The notes under the pieces are model-generated. The model saw nothing but the letters and a program-made list of their open reading frames with translations. It searched no databases and was not told the DNA's origin. 64,000 nucleotides of DNA from Mesorhizobium sp. B2-1-1. Its GTDB lineage: Bacteria; Pseudomonadota; Alphaproteobacteria; Rhizobiales; Rhizobiaceae. Below, one piece after another: positions 9,241-18,238 of this stretch; positions within the stretch are counted from its first letter, which is position 1, and every line of letters begins with the position of its first letter. The DNA lies in contig NZ_CP083954.1 of NCBI RefSeq assembly GCF_006442975.2, forward strand, positions 4,161,501-4,225,500, in the 5' to 3' direction. Both the position numbers and the translations under genes were made by a program.

Positions 9241-9474
9241 ATGATGAACCGTTTCGAAGGCCCCGGCGGCAAGGAAGCCCGTATCCGCTATCTCGACGGC
9301 GACTTCCAGGTGACGAGCCCCGGCGCGTTCGTGCGCTGCGCCGTGACCGGCGAAAGCATTCCGCTCGATGAGCTGAAGTACTGGAGCGTCGAGAGGCAGG
9401 AGCCCTACATCAACGCCGCGGCCTCATTGCGCCGCGAGATCGAGGCGCATCCGGAATTGCGCAAGCGAAGCTGA
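9241..9474 (+). CDS. DUF2093 domain-containing protein
   Basis: A 77-residue protein matching the DUF2093 family of small Rhizobiales proteins (MNRFEGPGGKEARIRYLDGD, then a VRCAVTGESIPLDELKYWS core). The core looks like a compact beta domain with a single conserved Cys. It has no signal peptide or membrane segment and its function is unknown. The gene is convergent with the lpxK-containing envelope block on the other strand; association with lpxK is a recurring arrangement in this order as far as I know. Two adjacent ATGs (9241, 9244) could serve as start. Confidence 0.85.
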   Translation: MMNRFEGPGGKEARIRYLDGDFQVTSPGAFVRCAVTGESIPLDELKYWSVERQEPYINAAASLRREIEAHPELRKRS

Positions 9475-9566
9475 GCAAATCCCGGAATGCGCAGCGGTTT
9501 CTATCCGCCGTTGCGTAAAAACCAAGAAGCAGAGCGGGTCGGCGATTCCATCGAAGGCTGAACGCC

Positions 9567-10598
9567 TTAGCCCTTAAGCTTAAGCTTACGCTGGCGCCAG
9601 GCATCGAGCGTCTCCTCGATGATACGTTCGGGAACGTGGTCGAGCTCGAAGACCGCGTCGATTTCCAGCACGTCGAGACGATCGAGAAAGTCCTTCGAAG
9701 CGCCGTGGCGCAGCCGGGCGGCATCCTTGGCCGTGGTGATGAGGCCGAGCCCTTCGGCGCGCGCGGTGGCCGCCAGTTCGGCAAGCTCATCCTCGGCGTA
9801 GAAATGATGATCCGGAAACGGCCGCTTCAAAGCCACCTCGCCGCCGGCCTCCTCTACCGTGTCGAAGAATTTCTCGGGGTGGCCGATGCCGGCGAAGGCA
9901 AGATAGCGTTTGCCGGCGAGGCGTTCCTTGCCGCTCGGCTCGGTGTGAGCCTCGAAGATCGGCCGGCCGGCGCGCGCCGCCTGGCGCACCACCGCGTCGG
10001 CGGCGGTGCCGTCACCCATCTTCAGCAACCCGCTGGTGAAGACCAGCTGATCGACGACCCTGGCCCTGAGCGGCCCGCCCGGGATGACACGGCCGTTGCC
10101 AATGCCGTACCGCGCATCGACGACGACCAGCGCATAGTCGATATGGATGCGCGCGCTCTGGAAACCGTCATCCATGATCAGGAAATCGCAGCCATGATTT
10201 TCCATGAGCAGTCGGGCGCCGGCGGCGCGGTGCGGCGTCACTGCCACGGGCGCGTGTTCGGCCAGCAGCAGCGGCTCATCACCGACATGCCTGGCGCTGT
10301 CGTGTTTGATGTCGACGACATGCGGCTCGGCGAAGGAGCCGCCATGGCCGCGCGAGAGGAAACCGGGTTTGAGCCGCATGCGCCTAGCGTGTTCGGCCAT
10401 GGCGATCGCCACCGGCGTCTTGCCCGTTCCGCCGACGGTGAAATTGCCGATGCACAGAACCGGCGCTTCGATCTTCTCGCGCCTGGCCCGCCGCATGCCA
10501 CGTCCGGCGACAAATGCATAGGCTGCCGACAGCGGCGACAGCGCGAAAACGCGCCAGTCCGGCTCCTCCCACCAGAATGGCGGTGCTTCGGAGGCCAT
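9567..10598 (-). CDS. lpxK: Tetraacyldisaccharide 4'-kinase LpxK
   Basis: A 343-residue kinase that phosphorylates the 4' position of the lipid A disaccharide at the cytoplasmic face of the inner membrane. Features seen: an N-terminal segment APPFWWEEPDWRVFALSPLS that enters the membrane, the P-loop GNFTVGGTGKTP at about residues 52-63, the LSRGHGG block, DEPLLLA, and the DDGFQS catalytic and Mg-binding motif. The C-terminal part has FAGIGHPEKFF and PDHHFY, also family hallmarks. It follows waaA with one base between stop and start, so the two are co-transcribed in a lipid A/Kdo assembly operon. Confidence 0.96.
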   Translation of the reverse strand: MASEAPPFWWEEPDWRVFALSPLSAAYAFVAGRGMRRARREKIEAPVLCIGNFTVGGTGKTPVAIAMAEHARRMRLKPGFLSRGHGGSFAEPHVVDIKHDSARHVGDEPLLLAEHAPVAVTPHRAAGARLLMENHGCDFLIMDDGFQSARIHIDYALVVVDARYGIGNGRVIPGGPLRARVVDQLVFTSGLLKMGDGTAADAVVRQAARAGRPIFEAHTEPSGKERLAGKRYLAFAGIGHPEKFFDTVEEAGGEVALKRPFPDHHFYAEDELAELAATARAEGLGLITTAKDAARLRHGASKDFLDRLDVLEIDAVFELDHVPERIIEETLDAWRQRKLKLKG

Positions 10599-10599
10599 T

Positions 10600-11916
10600 T
10601 TAGCGCCCGTTCGCGCCCTTCAGGCGCGCCTTGACGACCAGTGGCTGGATGTAGGGCTCAAGCGACTTCAGCGTGCGCGCCAGCGCGCCGCGCATCTCAT
10701 CGACGGTCGCGGCGCCGGCCGCCATCATCTCATGGCGTGCGACTTCGTTGGTGAGCAGGAAGTTGACCGCACCGGCCAGCATGTCGCGGTCGCGCACCAG
10801 CTTGGCGCCGCCGCTGTCGAGCAGGCGCTGGTAGGCCTCGCGGAAATTCTGCACGTTGCGTCCGGCAAGGACCGCCGTCTCGAGCATCGCTGGCTCGAGC
10901 GGGTTCTGGCCGCCTTCGGAGGTGAGCGAACGGCCGACAAAGGCGATCTCGGTCATCCTGAGATAGAGCCCCATCTCGCCGATCGTATCGCCGAGCAAGA
11001 TGTCAACGTCGGGCCCGATCCTGTCGGCCTTGCTGCGCCGCGCGACCTTGAGGCCCATGCCGGAAATCTGCTCGGCCAGGGCCCCGGCGCGGTCGGGATG
11101 GCGCGGGACGACGATCGTCAGCAGGCCGTGGTGACGCTTGTGCAGCATCGCATGAACCTCGGCGGCAACAACTTCCTCGCCGTCATGGGTCGAGATCGCC
11201 GCCCAGGTCGGACGGCCGCCAATCTGCCGCTGCAAGGTGGCCAGCGCCCGTTCGTCGACGGGCGGCGGGTTGGTGTCGACCTTGAGATTGCCGGAAACGG
11301 TTACCGGCCGGGCGCCGAGCGCGCGGAAACGCTCGCCGTCGACATCGGACTGGGCAACGACATGGGCAAGGTTCTCGAACAGCGCCTCGGCGATGTTGGG
11401 GCGCTTCTTCCAGGACGTGAAAGAGCGGTCGGACAGCCTGCCATTGACCAGAACCTGCGGCACGTGGCGGGCGCCAAGCTCGAGAATCGTCATCGGCCAG
11501 ATCTCCGATTCGGCGATGATCGCCAGATCCGGCTTCCAGTGGTCGAGGAAACGGCTGACCGCCGGCTTGAGGTCGAGCGGCACATACTGGTGGATGATGC
11601 GGTCGCCCAATCTCTCGTCGGCGACCTTGGCCGACGTTACGGTGCCGGTCGTCAGCACGATATTGACGCCGTAGTCGAGTATGCTCTCGACCAGGGGAAC
11701 GACAGCTATGGTTTCGCCGACGCTCGCGGCGTGGATCCAGATAACAGGCCCATCGGGGCGAGGCCGGCCGGCGACGCCGTAGCGTTCGCGGCGGCGGTTG
11801 CGGTCTTCCTTGCCGCGCGAGGTGCGCCAGGCAACATAGGGTCCGACCAGCGGATAGGCGACAGCGCCCGCCAAACGATATGCCGTCAGCATGGTACGCG
11901 CCCAGCGACCGCTCAT
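10600..11916 (-). CDS. waaA: 3-deoxy-D-manno-octulosonic acid (Kdo) transferase
   Basis: A 438-residue glycosyltransferase (GT30) adding Kdo to lipid IVA. An N-terminal hydrophobic helix (LTAYRLAGAVAYPLVGPYVA) anchors it to the inner membrane. The HAASVGE motif at about residues 62-68 holds the catalytic Glu. AESEIWPM, the GNLK(V/F)D segment (SGNLKVDT), the VPRHPDR motif and the SEGGQNPLEPA nucleotide-sugar site all match the family. The start at 11916 overlaps the stop of the upstream acyltransferase by four bases. Sits in the conserved acyltransferase-waaA-lpxK order. Confidence 0.96.
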   Translation of the reverse strand: MSGRWARTMLTAYRLAGAVAYPLVGPYVAWRTSRGKEDRNRRRERYGVAGRPRPDGPVIWIHAASVGETIAVVPLVESILDYGVNIVLTTGTVTSAKVADERLGDRIIHQYVPLDLKPAVSRFLDHWKPDLAIIAESEIWPMTILELGARHVPQVLVNGRLSDRSFTSWKKRPNIAEALFENLAHVVAQSDVDGERFRALGARPVTVSGNLKVDTNPPPVDERALATLQRQIGGRPTWAAISTHDGEEVVAAEVHAMLHKRHHGLLTIVVPRHPDRAGALAEQISGMGLKVARRSKADRIGPDVDILLGDTIGEMGLYLRMTEIAFVGRSLTSEGGQNPLEPAMLETAVLAGRNVQNFREAYQRLLDSGGAKLVRDRDMLAGAVNFLLTNEVARHEMMAAGAATVDEMRGALARTLKSLEPYIQPLVVKARLKGANGR

Positions 11917-12704
11917 CGCGGGGCATCCACGAGACGGTAGGCCTCGGCGGTCGCGGCATTGAGCGAGGCCGTCACTTCGAGGCGCTTGCGCTCCATCTCG
12001 GCGTCATCGGCATTGGCCGGCACGAAAACCGGTGTACCGATGATGATGGACGAGCGGCCGAACGGCAGGTTGATGGTCGTCTTGTCCCAGCTCTTCTCCA
12101 GCACCTTGCGGCGGCTGGTGGCAATGGCCGCCGGCAGGATCGGCCGGCCGGAGAGCCGCGCCAGGAGCACGATGCCAAGCCCCGCATCGCGCGGCGTGCC
12201 ATGGGGGATGTCAGCGATCATGGCGACGTTCTTGCCGGCGACGAGCGACTTTTTCAGGGCGATCAATGCCTTGGCGCCGCCCTTGTCGAGATGTTTGGCA
12301 TTATCGCGCCCGCCGGAGCCGCGTACGGCCTCGATGCCGAATCTCTCGATCATCAGGGCGTTGAGTTCGGCATCGGCACTGCGCGACACCATGGCGACGA
12401 GCGGCCTGCCCTTGGGGTAGTAGGCCGGCGTCAACAGATGCTGGCCGTGCCAGAGCGCAATGATGCCGGGCTCGAACTGGGCATAGGCACCGCCGGTCAA
12501 TTTCGCCGAGCCGTCGACGACGCGGTTGGTCAGGCGCACCAGCCGAACGAACTGCGCCAGCAGGCCGACGATGATGTTCTTGACGAATCGCGACTGCGCC
12601 AGCGGCTTGCGGATCCTGCGCCAGAAGGCCTTGGTGGCGCGGCTGCGGCCCCTGCCCGTCGGCGTAGCCTGGCCGGGCGGCGCTTTCGCCAGATCATTAT
12701 CCAT
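11913..12704 (-). CDS. DUF374 lysophospholipid acyltransferase-like protein
   Basis: A 263-residue protein of the DUF374/LPLAT-like family. The N-terminal region has one hydrophobic helix (FVKNIIVGLLAQFVRLVRL) after a basic leader. The acyltransferase-like core shows ALWHGQHLLTPAYYP, then SRSADAELNALMIERFGIEAVRGSGG and MIADIPHGTPRDAGLGIV. Members are encoded next to Kdo and lipid A genes in alphaproteobacteria, and acylation of a lipid A or phospholipid intermediate is the usual proposal. The start at 12704 (MDNDLAK) was picked because longer starts read into the DUF4170 gene. It overlaps waaA by four bases. Confidence 0.88.
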   Translation of the reverse strand: MDNDLAKAPPGQATPTGRGRSRATKAFWRRIRKPLAQSRFVKNIIVGLLAQFVRLVRLTNRVVDGSAKLTGGAYAQFEPGIIALWHGQHLLTPAYYPKGRPLVAMVSRSADAELNALMIERFGIEAVRGSGGRDNAKHLDKGGAKALIALKKSLVAGKNVAMIADIPHGTPRDAGLGIVLLARLSGRPILPAAIATSRRKVLEKSWDKTTINLPFGRSSIIIGTPVFVPANADDAEMERKRLEVTASLNAATAEAYRLVDAPR

Positions 12705-12709
12705 CGAAG

Positions 12710-12955
12710 TCAACCGACAGCCTTGTGGTCGGGGTCCAGGAGCCGATGCAGGTGCACGACGAAATAACGCATATGGGCATTGTCCACGCTGGCCTGCGCC
12801 TTGGCTTTCCATGCCGTATGGGCGGATTGATAGTCGGGATAGATGCCGACGATGTCGAGCGCGTCAAGATCGCGGAATTCGGTGCCGCCAAGCTTCTTCA
12901 GTTCGCCGCCGAACACCAGGTGCAAAAGCTGTTTCTTTCCGTCTTCCGCGGCCAT
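12710..12955 (-). CDS. DUF4170 domain-containing protein
   Basis: An 81-residue soluble protein of the DUF4170 family, found mostly in alphaproteobacteria. It shows LLHLVFGGELKKLGG, the DIVGIYPDYQSAHTAWKAKAQ block and FVVHLHRLLDP at the end, suggesting a small alpha/beta fold. No catalytic motif can be named. It lies five bases upstream of the DUF374 acyltransferase and just after cysQ, so it is part of the envelope operon. Its constant place in this block hints at a role in lipid A or Kdo metabolism, which remains a guess. Confidence 0.85.
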   Translation of the reverse strand: MAAEDGKKQLLHLVFGGELKKLGGTEFRDLDALDIVGIYPDYQSAHTAWKAKAQASVDNAHMRYFVVHLHRLLDPDHKAVG

Positions 12956-13031
12956 TTCGGTCCTTCACATATTGTGAGTTTGTGACAGGTCTAGACCAAA
13001 GCCGCCGACTTTGGAACCTTCGATAATGCTT

Positions 13032-13835
13032 TCAATCATCCAGTCCGGCAATGACGCCCACGAGCACCGCCAGCAGTTCACCGCTGCCGGCGGCGAGCGC
13101 GCCGTGGCGGGTCACCTCGCCGGCATAGAGCGGCGCGCGGCCATGCGGGTCGAGCAACTGGCCGCCCGCCTCGCGCAGGATAAGGTCGGCGGCGGCGATA
13201 TCCCAGTCGTGCGCGTTCGGCTTTACGAAAGTGGCATCGAGCGTGCCGTTGGCGATCATTGCCAGGCGATAGGCAAGCGAAGGGCTGTAGGGCGCCCGCT
13301 TCAGCCGTTCCTGCCAGCCGGCCGGTATCCTGTCGAGCAACTGCTTCAATCCGGAAATTTCGGCCTTGTCGCCGGGCTGGCGCACCGCGATGCGCCTGCC
13401 GTTACGGAAGGCGCCCTGACCAGGCAGCGCCCAGTAAGTCTCGTTAAGCGCCGGACACTCGAGCACGCCGGCAAGCGAACGGCCATGCTCCACGACGGCG
13501 ACGCTGACACACCAGGTGCGCTGGCCTTCCAGGAAGCCGCGGGTGCCGTCGATCGGATCGACGACAAAGGTTCGGCGCGCCGAAAGCCGCACTGGATCGT
13601 CGACCGTCTCCTCGGAGAGCCAGCCATAATCCGGTCGCGCCGCAAGCAGGGTCTGGCGCAAATACGCATCGGCGGCGTGATCGGCCTCGCTGACCGGCGA
13701 CGTGCCGCCTTTCATCCAGACTTGCGGACTGTTGCCGAAGTAGCGCATCGCGATGGCACCCGCCTCGCGGGCAGCATCGCGCAGCAGCGGCAGATCCTCC
13801 GTGGCGCCGGTCGTGGTCAGATCATGCTCCGGCAA
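13032..13835 (-). CDS. cysQ: 3'(2'),5'-bisphosphate nucleotidase CysQ / inositol monophosphatase family
   Basis: A 267-residue Mg-dependent phosphatase of the inositol monophosphatase superfamily. The metal-binding motif DPIDGTRGF is present at about residues 108-116, with WLSEETVDD before it and the C-terminal WDIAAADLILREAGG motif. The most likely activity is removal of the 3'-phosphate from phosphoadenosine phosphate, but inositol- or other sugar-phosphatase activity cannot be excluded by sequence alone. Its first codons overlap the 3' end of pmbA by 14 bases, so it is translated together with it. Confidence 0.88.
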   Translation of the reverse strand: MPEHDLTTTGATEDLPLLRDAAREAGAIAMRYFGNSPQVWMKGGTSPVSEADHAADAYLRQTLLAARPDYGWLSEETVDDPVRLSARRTFVVDPIDGTRGFLEGQRTWCVSVAVVEHGRSLAGVLECPALNETYWALPGQGAFRNGRRIAVRQPGDKAEISGLKQLLDRIPAGWQERLKRAPYSPSLAYRLAMIANGTLDATFVKPNAHDWDIAAADLILREAGGQLLDPHGRAPLYAGEVTRHGALAAGSGELLAVLVGVIAGLDD

Positions 13836-15165
13836 GGGTCATGCCTTCGATCAGCAGCGTGGGGGCAGCGGTGCCGAAATTGCGATCGAGGTCGCTTGCC
13901 GGCACCATGTTGAGGAACATCGTCTTCAGGTTGGAGGCGATCGTGACTTCGGCCACGGGATAGGCAAGCTGGCCGTTGTCGATCCAGAACCCCGAAGCGC
14001 CGCGGCTGTATTCGCCGGTCACCATGTCGACACCTTGCCCGAACACCTCGGTGACGTAGAAGCCGGTCTTGAGTGACGCAATCAGTTCTTCTGGCGAGCG
14101 CTCACCCGGCTCGATGGCAAGATTGGTCGAAGACGGCGAGACAGAGGAACCGCTGCGCGAACCGCGTCCATTGGTGACGAGACCCAGTTCCCGCGCCGCC
14201 GAGGTGGACAGGAACCAGTGGTTGAGCACGCCGTTCTCGACCATGAAAAGCTTGTCGCCTTCGACGCCTTCGCCGTCGAACGGACGCGAGGCCTGGCCGC
14301 GCCGCCTCAGCGGCTCGTCGGTGACGGTAATGGCCGATGCAGCCACCTTTTTGCCCATCATGTCGCGCAGGAACGACGTCTTGCGCGCGACGGCAGCGCC
14401 GTTGATGGCGCCCGCGAGATGGCCGGCAATGCCGCGCGCCACGCGCGGATCGAACACCACGTCGACCGGTCCGGTCGCGGCCTTGCGCGCGCCGAGCCGG
14501 CGCACGGCGCGTTCCCCGGCCTTGCGGCCTATGTCTTCCGGCGCATCCAGGTCGGCAAAATGCTGGCGCGAGGAGAATTCATAATCGCGCTCCATGCCGG
14601 TACCCTCGCCGGCGATGACGCTCGTGGAGCGCGAGAAGCGCGAGGCGACATAATGGCCGAGGAAGCCGTGCGAGGTGGCCAATACCAGCCCTCCGAGCCC
14701 GGCGCTGGCATTGCTGCCCGCCGAATTGGTCACGCCTTTGACGGCCAGGGCCGCCGCTTCCGCGGCCAGTGCCGCTTCCTTCAACTGGTCGGCCGATACT
14801 TCTGTTGCATCGAACAGGTCGAGATCGCGCGTCTGCCTGGCCAGCAGCGCCGGATCCGCGAGGCCCTGGTTGGGATCTTCGGGAGAGACCCTGGCCATGG
14901 CGACGGCACGTTCGGCAAGCGCCTTCGGGTCGGACGCGGCAGTCGCGGAAACACTTGCCACCCGCTGGCCGACAAAGACACGCAGCGAAACGTCGTCGCC
15001 TTCCGAGGCCTCGGTGTTTTCGACCTTGCCCAGCCGCACCGACACACCGGTCGAGCGGCCACGCACCGCGACGGCATCCGCGGCATCGGCGCCAGCTTTT
15101 TTGGCAGCCTCGACCAGGGCCGCGACGCGGTCGGTCAATCTTGATGCGTCCGATATATCGCTCAT
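13822..15165 (-). CDS. pmbA: TldD/PmbA family metalloprotease subunit PmbA (TldE)
   Basis: A 447-residue PmbA/TldE homologue. In the known TldD/TldE heterodimer, TldD carries the zinc protease site and TldE is the partner; together they degrade unfolded or modified peptides. Family features: AEASEGDDVSLRVFVGQRVASVSAT in the N-terminal domain, ARMSPEDP, and the C-terminal GLVTNGRGSRSGSSVSPSSTNL and GEYSRGASGFWIDNG blocks. No TldD gene is in the window. The start at 15165 (MSDISDAS) is chosen for family length. It heads the minus-strand envelope block (cysQ, DUF4170, DUF374, waaA, lpxK). Confidence 0.92.
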   Translation of the reverse strand: MSDISDASRLTDRVAALVEAAKKAGADAADAVAVRGRSTGVSVRLGKVENTEASEGDDVSLRVFVGQRVASVSATAASDPKALAERAVAMARVSPEDPNQGLADPALLARQTRDLDLFDATEVSADQLKEAALAAEAAALAVKGVTNSAGSNASAGLGGLVLATSHGFLGHYVASRFSRSTSVIAGEGTGMERDYEFSSRQHFADLDAPEDIGRKAGERAVRRLGARKAATGPVDVVFDPRVARGIAGHLAGAINGAAVARKTSFLRDMMGKKVAASAITVTDEPLRRRGQASRPFDGEGVEGDKLFMVENGVLNHWFLSTSAARELGLVTNGRGSRSGSSVSPSSTNLAIEPGERSPEELIASLKTGFYVTEVFGQGVDMVTGEYSRGASGFWIDNGQLAYPVAEVTIASNLKTMFLNMVPASDLDRNFGTAAPTLLIEGMTLAGA

Positions 15166-15322
15166 GCGCGTGATCCTGCTGTTGCGGCTGGCCCGAGAGC
15201 CGCCGTCCCCCATCTATTGTTCCGGTCCGGCTTGTGCAATGGCACAAGCTTCAATCAAAATGCATCGGTTCAGCCGCCCATCGCGAAGCGCGGCACAGCA
15301 TCGCCAGCACGGAGCATTTCCA

Positions 15323-15739
15323 ATGACGCCTTTCCATCTTGCCTTCCCGGTCCGTGATCTCGATGAAACACGCGCTTTCTATGGCGAGGTGCTGGGTTGC
15401 GCCATCGGCCGCTCTTCGGAGACCTGGGTCGATTTCGACCTGTTCGGCCACCAGATGTCGGCGCATCTGCGGCCACGGGCCGCGCCGGCCGCCAGCGACG
15501 GCAAGGTCGACGGCATGGCGGTGCCGATCCCGCATTTCGGCGCCGTGCTTTTGATGGATGACTGGCAGCGGCTTGCCACGCGGCTGGAAGCACGCGCCGA
15601 CATAGACTGGCTGGAGCGGCCGATGATCCGCTTCAAGGGAGAGCCCGGCGAACAGGCGACGCTGTTCATCCGCGATCCCTCGGGCAACGCGCTGGAATTC
15701 AAGGGCTTTCGTTCGCTGGAGCAGATTTTCGCGCATTGA
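15323..15739 (+). CDS. VOC-family (glyoxalase/dioxygenase-fold) protein
   Basis: A 138-residue single-module VOC protein with two beta-alpha-beta-beta-beta repeats: FHLAFPVRDLDETRAFYGEVLG at the N-terminus, and the second half ending DPSGNALEFKGFRS. Potential metal ligands are His4 and the Glu in ALEFKG. VOC proteins include glyoxalases, resistance proteins and ring-cleaving dioxygenases, so the reaction cannot be named. The start at 15323 is set by the domain start. It is divergent from pmbA and convergent with epmA, and appears to be a stand-alone gene. Confidence 0.88.
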   Translation: MTPFHLAFPVRDLDETRAFYGEVLGCAIGRSSETWVDFDLFGHQMSAHLRPRAAPAASDGKVDGMAVPIPHFGAVLLMDDWQRLATRLEARADIDWLERPMIRFKGEPGEQATLFIRDPSGNALEFKGFRSLEQIFAH

Positions 15740-15765
15740 CATGGTGCAAGCCGTGGCGCGCGGAC

Positions 15766-16812
15766 TCAGGACCCGGCAACAGGCGTCCAGATCACATCCT
15801 CGATTTTTTGCGCGCCCGTGGCCAGCATCGCCAGCCTGTCGAAGCCGAGCGCGATGCCGCTGGCCTGTGGCATGACCGCGAGTGCCGCGAGAAAATCCTC
15901 GTCCAGCGGATAGCGCTCGCCATAGACGCGCTCTTTCTCGTCCATTTCCATGATGAAGCGCCGGCGCTGCTCCTCGGCGTCCGTCAACTCGCCGAAGCCG
16001 TTGGCAAGTTCGACGCCGCAGCAATAGAGCTCGAAGCGCTCGGCGACGCGGGGGTCGCGTGGGCTCGGTCGCGCCAGAGCCGCCTCGGCGACTGGGTACT
16101 CGCAAAGGATGGTCGCGCGGCCGATACCGAGATTGGGCTCGATCTTCTCCACCATCACCCGGCTGAACAGGTCGGCCCAGCCGTCGTCGGGCGCGGTACG
16201 CAGGCCGGCACCGGTCAGGGCCTGATGGAGCGAATCGCGGTCGGTGATGCCGTCGGCGCTGACCGTCGCAAGCAGATCGATCCCGGCATGGCGGGCGAAG
16301 ACGTCCGCCACCGTCAGCCGCTCCGGCTCCGCGAAAGGATCGCAGTCGCGGCCGCGAAAGCTGAAGCGCGTGGCCCCTGCCCTTGTCGCGGCCAGCGCCA
16401 GCAGATCCGCGCAATCCCGCATCAGGCTCTCATAGGTTTCGCCGACCCTGTACCATTCGAGCATGGTGAATTCGGGATGGTGCAAAGGGCCACGCTCGCG
16501 GTTGCGATAGACCGGGCCGAAGCTGAAGATCCTGGTCTCGCCGGCGGCGAGCAGCTTCTTGCAGGCGAATTCCGGCGAGGTGTGCAGATAGAGCGGCTTG
16601 CGCTGCCCGTCCGGCGCGACCGCCTCGGTTGCGAAGGCCGCCAGATGCGCCTCGTTGCCGGGCGATATCTGCAGGGCCGATGCCTGCACCTCGATGAAAT
16701 CGCGACGGGCGAACCAGTCGCGCAAGGCGGCGGCAAGGCCGTTGCGCAGCATCAGGCGCGAACGGCGATCGGCATGCACATGCGGCGTCCACCAGGGCGA
16801 GGCGGCGGTCAT
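15766..16812 (-). CDS. epmA: Elongation factor P--(R)-beta-lysine ligase
   Basis: A 348-residue class II lysyl-tRNA-synthetase-like enzyme lacking an anticodon-binding domain (EpmA/PoxA/GenX). It attaches a lysyl group to elongation factor P. Motif 2 is visible as PVYRNRERGPLHHPEFTMLE and motif 3 as ASGIALGFDRLAML. The start at 16812 (MTAASPWW) fits family length; the upstream in-frame stretch is low-complexity. It is divergent from efp across about 120 bp, which ties enzyme and substrate together. No lysine 2,3-aminomutase (EpmB) gene is seen in the window. Confidence 0.95.
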   Translation of the reverse strand: MTAASPWWTPHVHADRRSRLMLRNGLAAALRDWFARRDFIEVQASALQISPGNEAHLAAFATEAVAPDGQRKPLYLHTSPEFACKKLLAAGETRIFSFGPVYRNRERGPLHHPEFTMLEWYRVGETYESLMRDCADLLALAATRAGATRFSFRGRDCDPFAEPERLTVADVFARHAGIDLLATVSADGITDRDSLHQALTGAGLRTAPDDGWADLFSRVMVEKIEPNLGIGRATILCEYPVAEAALARPSPRDPRVAERFELYCCGVELANGFGELTDAEEQRRRFIMEMDEKERVYGERYPLDEDFLAALAVMPQASGIALGFDRLAMLATGAQKIEDVIWTPVAGS

Positions 16813-16935
16813 GGGCGGTTTGAAGGCGCGCTGGTTCGCGTTGGGGGCTGGCGGTTCGCGCCGAGATGCGCTAGGCCCCCATCCAGCGCCGCGCAAGCCG
16901 GCAAACGCCCGTCAACTCTCGCAGGATAAAAAACC

Positions 16936-17505
16936 GTGGTGAAAGTCATCGCCAGTTCGCTCCGCAAAGGCAATGTCGTCGACAAGGACGGCAAGCTTTA
17001 TGTGATCCTCTTTGCCGAAAACATCCACCCAGGCAAGGGCACGCCCGTGACGCAGCTCGACATGCGCCGCATTGGCGACGGGGTGAAGGTTTCGGAGCGC
17101 TACCGCACCACCGAACAGGTGGAGCGCGCCTATGTCGAGGAGCGCGAGCACACCTTCCTCTACGCCGACGGCGAAGGCTATCACTTCATGAACCCCGAGA
17201 CCTACGACCAGGTGGCGGTGTCGGAAGCCGTGGTCGGCGATGCCGCCCCCTATTTGCAGGAAGGCATGCCGGTTCAGGTCTCGCAGTTCAACGGCATCGC
17301 CATCTCCCTGGTACTGCCGCAGCGGGCCACCTTCGAAGTGGTCGAGACCGAGCCGACGACCAAGGGCCAGACGGCGTCCTCTTCCTACAAGCCCGCCCTA
17401 CTCTCCAACGGCGTGCGCACCGCCGTGCCGCCGCATATCGCGCCAGGCACCCGCGTGGTGGTGATGACGGCCGATGGGTCCTATGTGGAGCGCGCGAAGG
17501 ACTGA
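16936..17505 (+). CDS. efp: Elongation factor P
   Basis: A 189-residue elongation factor P that relieves ribosome stalling at polyproline runs. Three OB-like domains are recognisable: an N-terminal KOW-like domain with the modifiable loop HPGKGTP (Lys34), the central [15 protein letters not shown] domain, and the C-terminal [23 protein letters not shown] signature. A GTG start at 16936 gives the family's usual [13 protein letters not shown] beginning. Lys34 with divergent epmA predicts lysylation by EpmA. Several polyproline or Pro-rich proteins lie in this window, such as the rluB-like gene. Confidence 0.97.
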   Translation: MVKVIASSLRKGNVVDKDGKLYVILFAENIHPGKGTPVTQLDMRRIGDGVKVSERYRTTEQVERAYVEEREHTFLYADGEGYHFMNPETYDQVAVSEAVVGDAAPYLQEGMPVQVSQFNGIAISLVLPQRATFEVVETEPTTKGQTASSSYKPALLSNGVRTAVPPHIAPGTRVVVMTADGSYVERAKD

Positions 17506-17695
17506 GAGCACTGCGCCAGGCGTCGCCAGCTTCTCAGCCGGACCCTATTTTTAGCCGCTGACGATGATCGGCGGCATCGCCAATTGGCGCCGGCCGAGGC
17601 CGGCGCTGCCCGGGCAAACAACAAGCGCAGCGTTATTTCCAGAAGCGTGTCGCACAAAGCCATCATCGTTCGTCCTTGTGGAAAGGAGAACGCCA

Positions 17696-18238
17696 ATGAG
17701 AAAGCTTATCGTCACCGAATTCATCAGCGTCGATGGCATCGCCGAAGTCGAGAAACTGCCTGGCGTGACCTGGAACGACGAGATGAACAGGTTCAAGGAG
17801 GACGAGCTGGCTGACAGCGGCGCCATGCTTTTGGGACGCACAACCTACGAGATTTTCGCCGGCTCGTGGCCGAGCGAAACCGGAGACTTCGCCGACCGGT
17901 TCAACGCGCTGCCGAAATACGTCGCGTCCAGCAATTTGAAGGTGCTCGACTGGAAACCGGCCGAGCTGCTCAGGGGGCCGCTGCCGGAGGCGGTCAGGAC
18001 ACTGAAGCTAGGTAGCGGCGGCAACATCTATGTGCATGGCAGCCTCAGCGTCGCGCAGGAACTGTTGCGCCATGGTCTGGTCGACCGCGTCAGGCTGCTG
18101 AGCTACCCCGGCACCGTTGGCCAAGGCAAAAAGCTGTTTCCGGCCGGCGATCCGGTGTCGTTTGAGTTGATTTCCGCCAAGCCATTCAGCAATGGGGTGG
18201 TGGCGCTGGAGTATGCGCCGGTGCTGGCGAAATCGTAA
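17696..18238 (+). CDS. Dihydrofolate reductase family / RibD C-terminal-like protein
   Basis: A 180-residue protein with the RibD-C/DHFR-like fold. It starts MRKLIVTEFISVDGIAE, and shows GAMLLGRTTYEIFAGSWP and GGNIYVHGSLSVAQELLRHGLVDRVRLL, the typical nucleotide-binding segments of the YyaP/YwjB-like group. NADPH-dependent reduction of a small substrate is likely, but the substrate is unknown. GAAAGGAG at 17681-17688 places the start at 17696 rather than at the upstream 17564 start. It is unlinked to folate genes here. Confidence 0.88.
   Translation: MRKLIVTEFISVDGIAEVEKLPGVTWNDEMNRFKEDELADSGAMLLGRTTYEIFAGSWPSETGDFADRFNALPKYVASSNLKVLDWKPAELLRGPLPEAVRTLKLGSGGNIYVHGSLSVAQELLRHGLVDRVRLLSYPGTVGQGKKLFPAGDPVSFELISAKPFSNGVVALEYAPVLAKS

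Noticed and set aside
12965..12977. TCACATATTGTGA palindrome upstream of DUF4170
   Set aside because: Short and AT-rich; it may be chance and lies inside an operon, so no regulator can be assigned.
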